This document shows positions 18,152 to 24,480 of a stretch of 64,000 nucleotides of DNA, in pieces. How positions within the stretch are numbered: position 1 is the first letter of the stretch; each line of letters opens with the position of its first letter. The stretch covers positions 1,959,001 through 2,023,000 of the forward strand of contig NZ_JBGGGT010000002.1 in assembly GCF_041276405.1 (NCBI RefSeq). The letters run 5' to 3'. The translations under genes were made by a program, and so were the position numbers. This DNA comes from Microvirga sp. TS319. GTDB lineage: Bacteria > Pseudomonadota > Alphaproteobacteria > Rhizobiales > Beijerinckiaceae. The notes under the pieces were generated by a model. The model had not been told where the DNA came from. It ran no database searches and saw nothing but the letters and a program-made list of their open reading frames with translations.

Positions 18152-18187
18152 CAGGGCGTTGCAGCATCCGTGTACTGCAACGCCCTG
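18152..18187 (+). terminator. Strong hairpin between dehydrogenase genes
   Basis: A perfect 13-bp inverted repeat (CAGGGCGTTGCAG and its complement) with a 10-base loop lies between the two dehydrogenase genes, ending 27 bases before the next start. There is no T tract, so it is more likely an mRNA-processing or stability element, or a partial terminator. Confidence 0.5.
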
Positions 18188-18214
18188 GCCGATGCACATC
18201 CAGACGAGAGTTCC

Positions 18215-18967
18215 ATGACCCAGACGATTTACGGCTCCCTGAAGGACAAGACGATCCTGATCACCGGGGGCGCCAGCGGTATCGGCGAGAGCATTGCGCG
18301 GTCCTTTCATGCGCAGGGCAGCAAGGTCGCCATCCTCGATTACAATGCGCAAGCCGGTGAGGGATTGGCGAGGGAACTCGGCGAGCGGGTGCATTTCGAG
18401 CACAACGACGTCCGCGATGTCCCGGCCCTGCAGGCCGCCATCCGCCGCGCGAGCGAGGCACTCGGCGCCATCACGATTCTGGTCAACAACGCGGCGAGGG
18501 ACGATCGGCACACGGTCGATCAGGTCACCCCGGACTACTGGCGGGAGCGGTTCGCCACGAACCTCGACCATCAGTTCTTCGCGGCCCAGGCGGTGCTTCC
18601 GGACATGGAAAAGGCCGGTGAGGGATCGATCATCAATATGGGCTCGACGAGCTACATGGTAAGCGATGATTCCTTCGTGGCCTACAAGACGGCGAAGTCC
18701 GCCGTGGTCGGCCTGACCCGCGCCCTGGCCCGGGAGTTGGGGCCCAAGAACATCCGCGTGAACTGCATCGTGCCCGGTTGGATCATGACCCAGCGTCAGA
18801 TCGACCTCTGGCTCACTCCGGAAGGAGAAAAGGAGTTGCTGAAGCGGCAATGCGTCAAGCGTAAGCTGGTGCCTCAGGACATCGCGAATTTCGCCCTTTT
18901 CCTCGGCTCCGACGATTCGAGCGCAATGTCGGCCCAGACCTATCTCGTGGACGGCGGCTGGGTCTGA
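18215..18967 (+). CDS. Sugar 1-dehydrogenase, short-chain dehydrogenase family
   Basis: 250 residues. The Rossmann motif is TGGASGIG (18-25), NNAA is at 91-94 and the catalytic YxxxK is Tyr157-Lys161. The sequence around NNAARDDRH and the late WLTPEGE segment resembles Caulobacter xylose dehydrogenase and arabinose/galactose dehydrogenases of Herbaspirillum and Burkholderia. It should therefore oxidise an aldopentose to the lactone, the first step of the route completed by the nearby dehydratases. Substrate (L-arabinose, D-xylose or D-galactose) cannot be fixed by reading. The start at 18215 is chosen on GAGAG and family length. A terminator follows. Confidence 0.78.
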   Translation: MTQTIYGSLKDKTILITGGASGIGESIARSFHAQGSKVAILDYNAQAGEGLARELGERVHFEHNDVRDVPALQAAIRRASEALGAITILVNNAARDDRHTVDQVTPDYWRERFATNLDHQFFAAQAVLPDMEKAGEGSIINMGSTSYMVSDDSFVAYKTAKSAVVGLTRALARELGPKNIRVNCIVPGWIMTQRQIDLWLTPEGEKELLKRQCVKRKLVPQDIANFALFLGSDDSSAMSAQTYLVDGGWV

Positions 18968-18997
18968 GAACGCTGTCGCGCCATTCTCCAGTGACCG

Positions 18998-19025
18998 AAA
19001 GCCGGCCTTCAGGCCGGCTTTTCGT
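18998..19025 (+). terminator. Rho-independent terminator after the sugar dehydrogenase
   Basis: A 9-bp GC-rich stem (AAGCCGGCC and GGCCGGCTT, loop TTCA) is followed by TTCGTTT. It lies about 30 bases after the dehydrogenase stop and closes the sugar island. Confidence 0.8.
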
Positions 19026-19166
19026 TTGGGACAGCGCGCGACATCCTTGGGAACTGAGGATACGGCCGTTGGCTCGGGAGCCGAGGCAGTGTCGCAAGTT
19101 TCCCGCAAGCATGGAATCCCATGCTGGTTCCCGGCAGAGCAGATTCGGCTCGCGGGGGGACTTCAG

Positions 19167-19304
19167 ATGGCGACCTTGTTGACCTGTGCGGTGATTGCAT
19201 CGATGGCGGGGCTCATCGTTCCCCCGACCTTCAAGATCATGAGCATGGATCGCAATGGAAGGATGGAACTGCGCGGCGGTAGGACCGCCTTTGCGCCAGA
19301 ATAA
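19167..19304 (+). CDS. Small membrane protein (hypothetical)
   Basis: A 45-residue frame with an N-terminal hydrophobic helix (LLTCAVIASMAGLIV) and a polar C-terminus. A purine-rich GGGGGGA precedes the ATG by 7 bases. I do not recognise it. The frame continues upstream to a TTG at 19026, but the shorter form has the better site. Confidence 0.4.
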   Translation: MATLLTCAVIASMAGLIVPPTFKIMSMDRNGRMELRGGRTAFAPE

Positions 19305-19369
19305 CCGGACCCGGTCCGGACATCTTTCTGTCCGTCCTGCTCGCGCAGGCGAGGTCGCGGATTGCTGCA

Positions 19370-19514
19370 GCATCGGACCAAAAAGTGGATTTGCACTTTT
19401 GGGATCCATCCGATGCGTTCTCCTCGGATGAGAGCATCGCTTGCTGCGAAAAACCGGGCCCACTTTTTCGCACGATGCGCTAGTGCGGTCCGCTGGGTCC
19501 GCACGATGCTCTAG
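19370..19514 (+). repeat. Palindromic A/B element, copy 3 (with extra terminal unit)
   Basis: Module A is at about 19370-19417 (AAAAGTGGATTTGCACTTTT core). Module B is at about 19431-19484 (GCGAAAAACCGGGCCCAC core and CGATGCGCTAG end). A further partial B end, TCCGCACGATGCTCTAG, stops at 19514. It lies between two convergent small genes. Confidence 0.85.
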
Positions 19515-19522
19515 GCAGCGCT

Positions 19523-19756
19523 TCAGTCGGAATCGAGGCTGATGCCGTCTCTGGTCCAATTCCAGACCGTGTAAAGCGCGCCGTTGCGATCGAGAACATA
19601 GACGTTGTGGTGCGCCGACGCACCGGCGCGATAGGCCGAGGTCACGGCGAACCTGAGCGCAGTGGTCCGAAAATGGAAGGCACCGAGGTCGCGGCCCTGG
19701 TGCAGGACAGACCAACGTCGGTCGCGGTATGCAACGCAATACGCTTCGTGGGGCAT
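19523..19756 (-). CDS. Conserved small hypothetical protein
   Basis: 77 residues, rich in Tyr, Trp, His and Arg, with no signal peptide or membrane helix. It starts with an excellent site (GGAGGAG, 5 bases before ATG), so it is very likely translated. I do not recognise a family for certain; its compact beta-rich look (YCVAYRDRRWSVLHQGRDLG) recalls small DUF2188-like proteins. It stands alone next to repeat copy 3. Confidence 0.6.
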   Translation of the reverse strand: MPHEAYCVAYRDRRWSVLHQGRDLGAFHFRTTALRFAVTSAYRAGASAHHNVYVLDRNGALYTVWNWTRDGISLDSD

Positions 19757-19909
19757 TCAGGCTCCTCCGAAGTGGTTTAGTCGTCGAACGATGTGGGTTT
19801 GCTAAACGCCGTGAACGATCGGCGCAACCCTAGGATCGCGTTTATTTAGCCGCAGGAGGTTAAGGAACTGTGGATCTACGGCAGGTCCGACCCTGCACGT
19901 ATATCGAGT

Positions 19910-20026
19910 TCAAACACGAACGACGTTGAGCGCGAGGCTCAGGAGGCCGAGGCCTACTGCCAGCACGAAAAGATCGCAAATCTTTGCGAGAGCATCGGTG
20001 CCGGGATGTGAATTTCTATCGTTCAT
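19910..20026 (-). CDS. Putative 38-residue single-pass membrane peptide
   Basis: A short frame with a polar N-terminus (MNDRNSHPGTDALAK) and one helix (ICDLFVLAVGLGLLSLAL). There is no clear ribosome-binding site, so support is only the amphipathic-plus-helix layout. The rest of 19757-20105 shows nothing else I can support. Confidence 0.25.
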   Translation of the reverse strand: MNDRNSHPGTDALAKICDLFVLAVGLGLLSLALNVVRV

Positions 20027-20105
20027 GGCAAAATATTAACCAAATTTCGATGCGCCGAGCAATAGTGCTTAAGGTCAACGATCTCTTTCCGGGAGGCGGG
20101 CGGCC

Positions 20106-20576
20106 TTATGCCGCCGGGTCCTGGCAGACATCGACCCATTCGGCTCCGACGAGGGCCGCCATGCGTTCGGGTCCGATTCGGACCGCCGTATGGATGGATC
20201 CGGCAGCGGGAACCACTTCGTCAAAAGCCTTGAGGGAAATATCGCAATAGATCTGCAATGACGTTGCGAGGCCGAACGGGCATACGCCTCCGACCGGGTG
20301 GCCCGTCAGCGACTGCACCTGTTCGGCATCCAGCATCGTTGCCTTGCCTCCGAACGCCGCCTTCACTTTCCTGTTGTCGAGACGGGTATCGCCGCGGGTC
20401 ACCACCAGGAAGTTGCGGTCACCCACACGGAGAGACAGGGTTTTCGCAATCCGCCCCGGCACCACCCCATGGGCCTCCGCTGCCTGCGTCACAGTGGCCG
20501 TGCTCGTTTCCATCTCAATAATCTCGATGTCCGGTGCTTTTGCCGAGAAAAATGCGCGGACGGATTCAAGACTCAT
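20106..20576 (-). CDS. YbaK/EbsC-type aminoacyl-tRNA deacylase
   Basis: 156 residues, cytoplasmic. The YbaK/ProRS editing-domain layout is visible: VTQAAEAHGVVPGRIAKTL, the FLVVTRGDTRLDNRKVK block with the conserved Lys, and GHPVGGVCPFGL. Members remove mischarged Cys, Ala or similar amino acids from tRNA-Pro in trans. The start at 20576 has GGGAG upstream; the longer frame to 20636 lacks support. It stands alone between small genes and repeats. The exact tRNA specificity is not readable. Confidence 0.85.
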   Translation of the reverse strand: MSLESVRAFFSAKAPDIEIIEMETSTATVTQAAEAHGVVPGRIAKTLSLRVGDRNFLVVTRGDTRLDNRKVKAAFGGKATMLDAEQVQSLTGHPVGGVCPFGLATSLQIYCDISLKAFDEVVPAAGSIHTAVRIGPERMAALVGAEWVDVCQDPAA

Positions 20577-20708
20577 TGCTCGCGACTCCCGAGAGGATGA
20601 AGGGACACGGCAGGGATACACAACGTGTCGCGGCAAAGAAAGGCGCTTGACGTCGCAAGCGACACAATATTACGATTGTGTCGGTTTCGGCGTGTCTGAT
20701 CATCCCGG

Positions 20709-20786
20709 CTACTGGAAGACGAGCCAGGTGATCAGCATGAGAGGCGCGATGATACCGAGCACGAACGGCACGATGTGGTGGGCCAT
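20709..20786 (-). CDS. Putative 25-residue membrane peptide
   Basis: A short frame beginning MAHHIVPFVLGIIAP and ending in a hydrophobic Trp-Leu-Val-Phe tail, essentially one membrane helix. AAGGA lies 8 bases before the ATG, a well-placed site, which is why it is listed. Function is unknown. Small hydrophobic peptides of this kind are often stress or regulator-linked, but nothing here shows that. Confidence 0.35.
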   Translation of the reverse strand: MAHHIVPFVLGIIAPLMLITWLVFQ

Positions 20787-20939
20787 GGCGATCATCCTTC
20801 GATGATCGAATCTTGCATGACGGAAGCTTCCGGTCGGTGAGCTGCCGCACATGGACATGCGGACGCACTTGCTGCCGTATCGGCTTGCCCGAACTCGCAC
20901 TCCCGGTGCCATGTCTTGCGCTCACGGATGGAGCGCACC

Positions 20940-21053
20940 AGCGCATCGTGTGAAAAAGTGGATCCGGTTTTTCGCGAGAACGATGCGCTCCTCTAGAAGA
21001 GAGCATCGGATTCGATTCCAAAAGTGGATTCCACTTTTGGGTCCGATGCTCTA
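20940..21053 (-). repeat. Palindromic A/B element, copy 4 (reverse orientation)
   Basis: Module B (20941-20990: GTGAAAAAGTGGATCCGG core with GCGCATCGT/ACGATGCGC arms) is followed by module A (21002-21052: near-perfect palindrome centred on AAGTGGATTCCACTT). It occupies most of the gene-free gap upstream of the XRE gene. Confidence 0.9.
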
Positions 21054-21100
21054 CTTTCACCCGGGTCGGTCAGCGTGCCGTCTCAGCAAGAACCCTTGGA

Positions 21101-21343
21101 ATGCCGCTTCTGTCTCCTGAACAATGCCGGGCTGCGCGTGGTCTCCTCGACTGGACCCAGGAAGAGCTGGCGGAACGTGCCAATGTCTCGCGCAGCACGA
21201 TCCGCGATTTCGAGAATGGGCGTCATTGCCTGCATCCCGTGACCGCAGCCCAGGTCGCCGCTGCCTTCGAAGACGGCGGAGCCCAATTGATCCCGTCCGG
21301 GGAAGCCGGTCCAGGCGTGAGGCTCCGGAAACCGACGGGTTAA
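21101..21343 (+). CDS. XRE-family helix-turn-helix regulator
   Basis: 80 residues consisting almost only of a Cro/C1-type HTH domain: QCRAARGLLDWTQEELAERA, then NVSRSTIRDFENGRH as the recognition helix. The C-terminal GPGVRLRK tail is common in Rhizobiales single-domain XRE proteins. DNA target unknown. It is convergent with the antiporter operon, with only 33 bases between the stops. Confidence 0.8.
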   Translation: MPLLSPEQCRAARGLLDWTQEELAERANVSRSTIRDFENGRHCLHPVTAAQVAAAFEDGGAQLIPSGEAGPGVRLRKPTG

Positions 21344-21376
21344 CGCCGGGCGTGCTGGCAACTTCGCCTCATCGCG

Positions 21377-21754
21377 TCAGTTCTCCTCTGGAGAGACCAG
21401 ATTTCCCGTATCGTCCGCAGGTGGAATGTCGGCGCTGCCTTCCGTGCGGTCGCGGTAGAGCGCGGCACGGACGAGGAGCATCAAGGTCACCGGGGTGGTC
21501 AGGGTGACGAACACGGCAATGAGGATTTCATGAAGAACGGGGCGGGCCTCAAGCACACTGAAGAAGAGGGCCGATCCAGCCAGGATGCTGGCCATGCCGA
21601 CGGTGGTGCCGAGCGTCGGTGCGTGAACGCGCGCATAGAAGCTGCCGAGCCGAAGGAGACCGATCGACCCGATGAGGGTGACGCCTGCCCCCAGCAGCAC
21701 AAAAAATGCCGTCAACAGCGCGGCCCAGGCCGGCAGTTCGCCCGCTCCGCTCAT
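21377..21754 (-). CDS. mnhG: Mrp/Pha antiporter subunit G
   Basis: 125 residues, three membrane helices (AWAALLTAFFVLLGAGVTLIGSIGLLRLG, then an IAVFVTLTTPVTLMLLVRAA helix), with the MnhG-typical RLGSFYARVHAPTLGTTVG loop. It is the last gene of the six-gene Mrp operon, overlapping mnhF by ATGA. The complex exchanges Na+ or K+ for protons across the inner membrane and supports pH and salt tolerance. The cytoplasmic tail is acidic. Confidence 0.88.
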   Translation of the reverse strand: MSGAGELPAWAALLTAFFVLLGAGVTLIGSIGLLRLGSFYARVHAPTLGTTVGMASILAGSALFFSVLEARPVLHEILIAVFVTLTTPVTLMLLVRAALYRDRTEGSADIPPADDTGNLVSPEEN

Positions 21755-22032
21755 TCGATGACCTCGCCGCGCATGAGGAACTTCGCGAGCGCGACGGTCG
21801 CCACGAAGCCGAGGAGCCCCATGATGAGGGCCGCCTCGAAGTAGAACGTGTTGCCGACCCTGATGCCGAAGGTCAGAACCAGCAGAAGCGCGTTCACATA
21901 GAGCGTATCGAGCCCCAGGATGCGATCCTGCGCCCGCGGACCTACGAGGAGGCGATAGGTTGCGCAGCACATGGCGAGACCGAGCATCACCTGTGCCGCG
22001 AGGATGGACCATGAGAAAATGAGATTGCTCAT
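21751..22032 (-). CDS. mnhF: Mrp/Pha antiporter subunit F
   Basis: 93 residues, three hydrophobic helices, with the family loop GPRAQDRILGLDTLYVNALLL between the first two. It starts at 22032 by ATGA overlap with mnhE; the open frame further upstream overlaps mnhE and is not supported. Confidence 0.88.
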   Translation of the reverse strand: MSNLIFSWSILAAQVMLGLAMCCATYRLLVGPRAQDRILGLDTLYVNALLLVLTFGIRVGNTFYFEAALIMGLLGFVATVALAKFLMRGEVIE

Positions 22033-22517
22033 TCGAAGATCTCCATCAGCAGGCGCTCGTAGCGGTACTTGATCGTTTCGATCCATACGGTCTCATCGAT
22101 CAGATCCAGCACATGAAGCAACAGGGTGCCTTTGGCGGCGTCGTAACTCACCCAGATCGTACCGGGCGTCGATGTGATGATGATGGACAGAACCGCGAGC
22201 CCGTGGCGGCTGCGCATGTCGAGCGGGATCGTCATGAAGCCGGCATTCGCTCCGGGCTCCCGAGACCGGACGATGATCCGTCCGACGGCGATGTTCGAAC
22301 GCAGAATGTCGAACAACACCAAGCCCAGGAGCCGCAGGGCTGCAAAGGGGCGGCGGACCCGAGGCTTGTCCGGCCTCAGCGCCGCCATGGCCCACGAGCC
22401 TAAAACGGCGAGCACGCTGCCAAGGATCACATGCCCGGCCGACAGGGATTGGTTCAGGAGAAGCCACAGGGCAAGGAGCGCCGCTGAGAGTAGCGGGAAG
22501 GGCAGGAACCAGCTCAT
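22029..22517 (-). CDS. mnhE: Mrp/Pha antiporter subunit E
   Basis: 162 residues. Two or three N-terminal helices are followed by a cytoplasmic part with GFMTIPLDMRSRHGLAVLS and ITSTPGTIWVSYD, the MnhE signatures. It is coupled by ATGA overlaps to mnhD upstream and mnhF downstream. Confidence 0.9.
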   Translation of the reverse strand: MSWFLPFPLLSAALLALWLLLNQSLSAGHVILGSVLAVLGSWAMAALRPDKPRVRRPFAALRLLGLVLFDILRSNIAVGRIIVRSREPGANAGFMTIPLDMRSRHGLAVLSIIITSTPGTIWVSYDAAKGTLLLHVLDLIDETVWIETIKYRYERLLMEIFE

Positions 22518-24133
22518 GGAGTGTTCGCCTCGCGGGCATGTTCCGTCTTCGGCCGGGACAGCACGCCGCTGACGTAGCTCTGTGGCTCGCGCAGCGCCTG
22601 AGTGGTCGCGTCAAGGTAGCGCATGACCGGGCCACCCGCGATCGTGAGGCCGAGGCAGAGGGCCAGAAGGCAAAGCACCGGTGCGATCTCGATGACCCGA
22701 ACTCTGGGGACGCTGTCGTCCAGACGTGCCCAGAAGGTGCTGATGCCGGTTCGCGTCATCGCGATCAGCGTCGCAAGCCCTGAGACGATCAGCAACCCGA
22801 TCAGCACCCAGGTCTGCGTGCCGATGGCGCCCTCGGTTCCCAACATCGCAGCCATGATGGCGAATTTCGCAATGAATCCGGACAGGGGCGGGAGACCCGC
22901 CAGGAGCAGGGCGCAGGCGATGAAGCTGCCGCCGAGGAGAGCGATGGTCGCCGGAATGGCGACGCCTACTTCCTCTTCGAAGAGGTCGTCTTCGCCGTAG
23001 GCCTCCATCGTCACGGCCAGCACGTCGGCGCCGGGATCGCGCATGCGCTCGACAAGCTCCACGAGCAGGAAGAAGGCGGCGATCGCCAGCGTGGAGCTGA
23101 CAAGGTAGAACAGCGCCGGACCGACGACCGCGCTGTTTCCCGTGCCGATGGCTGCGACGAGGGTGCCGGACGAGATGAGGACGCTGTACCCGGCAAGCCG
23201 CGACATGGATTGCGAGGCCAGGACGCCCACCGTACCGAACACGATCGTCAGCATGCCGGCCAGGAGCAGCCACATGCCGCCGAAGCCCGCCAGCGACCCG
23301 GCATCAGCCCCGAACATCAGCATCCAAAGGCGCAGAACCACATAGATCCCGAGCTTGCTCATGATCGCGAAGACTGCCGCCGCGGGCGCGGAGGCGGCCG
23401 CATAGGTGGTCGGAAGCCAGAAACACAGCGGCCACACGCCGGCCTTCATCAGGAAGGCCGTGCCGAGGATTGCGGCGGCAGTCGCCATGAGCGCGGCGTC
23501 CCCGGGGGAGAGGTGGGGAATGCGTGAAGCCAGATCCGCCATGTTGAGGGTGCCGGTCACGCCGTATGCGAGGCTCGCCCCGATCAGGAACAGGAACGAA
23601 GCGGTCAGATTAATGGCGACATAGGCCAGGCCGGCCCTGACGCGAAGCAAACCGGCTCCGTGGAGGACAAGCCCGTAGGAGGCGGCCAGCAGCACCTCGA
23701 AGAACACGAAGAGATTGAACAGGTCGCCGGTCAGGAAGGCCCCGTTGAGACCCATGAGCTGGATCTGAAAAATCGTGTGGAATCTCGGTCCCGCACGATG
23801 CCACCGCGCGAGCGAGTAGAGCAGGGATGCGAAACCGAGCACGCTCGTCAGAACGAGCATCAGCGCGGACAGGCGGTCCAGCACGAGCACGATTCCGAAG
23901 GGCGCGGGCCAGTTGCCGAGCCGGTACACCATGACGGACGAGGCGTCCGCGGCAGCCGGCGCGGTATCGGCCATCCGCAGCAGGGCGATCGAGATGGTCA
24001 GCAGCCCGAGTGTCGTCGCGATTCCGAGCGTGCCCTTGAGGAGACGGTGGCGCTCGTCGAGAAGGAGCATCACGGCGCCGGATACGAGCGGCAGCAGGAT
24101 CGGCAGGATGATGAGATGATCGAGCCAGGTCAT
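22514..24133 (-). CDS. mnhD: Mrp/Pha antiporter subunit D (NuoN-like)
   Basis: 539 residues with about fourteen membrane helices, homologous to the proton-pumping NuoL/M/N subunits of complex I. FLTGDLFNLFVFFEVLLAASYGL carries the conserved helix-5 Glu, and FLMKAGVWPLCFWLPTTY the conserved Lys and Pro-Leu-His-like segment. It is one of the two ion-translocating chains of the antiporter. Overlaps with mnhC and mnhE show a single operon. Confidence 0.92.
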   Translation of the reverse strand: MTWLDHLIILPILLPLVSGAVMLLLDERHRLLKGTLGIATTLGLLTISIALLRMADTAPAAADASSVMVYRLGNWPAPFGIVLVLDRLSALMLVLTSVLGFASLLYSLARWHRAGPRFHTIFQIQLMGLNGAFLTGDLFNLFVFFEVLLAASYGLVLHGAGLLRVRAGLAYVAINLTASFLFLIGASLAYGVTGTLNMADLASRIPHLSPGDAALMATAAAILGTAFLMKAGVWPLCFWLPTTYAAASAPAAAVFAIMSKLGIYVVLRLWMLMFGADAGSLAGFGGMWLLLAGMLTIVFGTVGVLASQSMSRLAGYSVLISSGTLVAAIGTGNSAVVGPALFYLVSSTLAIAAFFLLVELVERMRDPGADVLAVTMEAYGEDDLFEEEVGVAIPATIALLGGSFIACALLLAGLPPLSGFIAKFAIMAAMLGTEGAIGTQTWVLIGLLIVSGLATLIAMTRTGISTFWARLDDSVPRVRVIEIAPVLCLLALCLGLTIAGGPVMRYLDATTQALREPQSYVSGVLSRPKTEHAREANTP

Positions 24134-24480
24134 CCTTGCGCGTCCTCCCGGCCGTCGACGTGATCGGTTCCCGTGAGGCCGCGCGATGCCAGCAGGACGA
24201 CCAGGAAGAGGGCGGTCATCGCGAAGCCGATGACGATGGCCGTAAGGACCAGCGCCTGCGGAAGCGGGTCCGCGTAGAGCGCCGGGTCGGTCGCCTGCGC
24301 ATTCTCGAGGACCGGCGCCGCGCCGGTCTTGAGCCGTCCCATGGCGAAGATGAACAGATTGACCGCATAGGAGAGCAGGGACAGTCCGATAATGACTTGG
24401 AACGTGCGCGGGCGCAGCAGGAGCCAGACGCCCGAAGCGGTCAGGATGCCGACTGCCGCCGCGAAGATGAGTTCCATCAT
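24130..24480 (-). CDS. mnhC: Mrp/Pha antiporter subunit C (NuoK-like)
   Basis: 116 residues, three helices, NuoK-like. TFQVIIGLSLLSYAVNLFIFAMG and DPLPQALVLTAIVIGFAMTAL, with the conserved Asp and Pro-Gln-Ala-Leu, are typical MnhC blocks. Two consecutive ATG codons overlap the stop of the preceding fused mnhAB gene. I took the first. Confidence 0.9.
   Translation of the reverse strand: MMELIFAAAVGILTASGVWLLLRPRTFQVIIGLSLLSYAVNLFIFAMGRLKTGAAPVLENAQATDPALYADPLPQALVLTAIVIGFAMTALFLVVLLASRGLTGTDHVDGREDAQG

Noticed and set aside
15336..18197. 950-residue open frame on the minus strand opposite gguB and the aldehyde dehydrogenase
   Set aside because: Antisense shadow of strongly GC3-biased genes: His/Arg/Asp-rich low-complexity translation with no motif.
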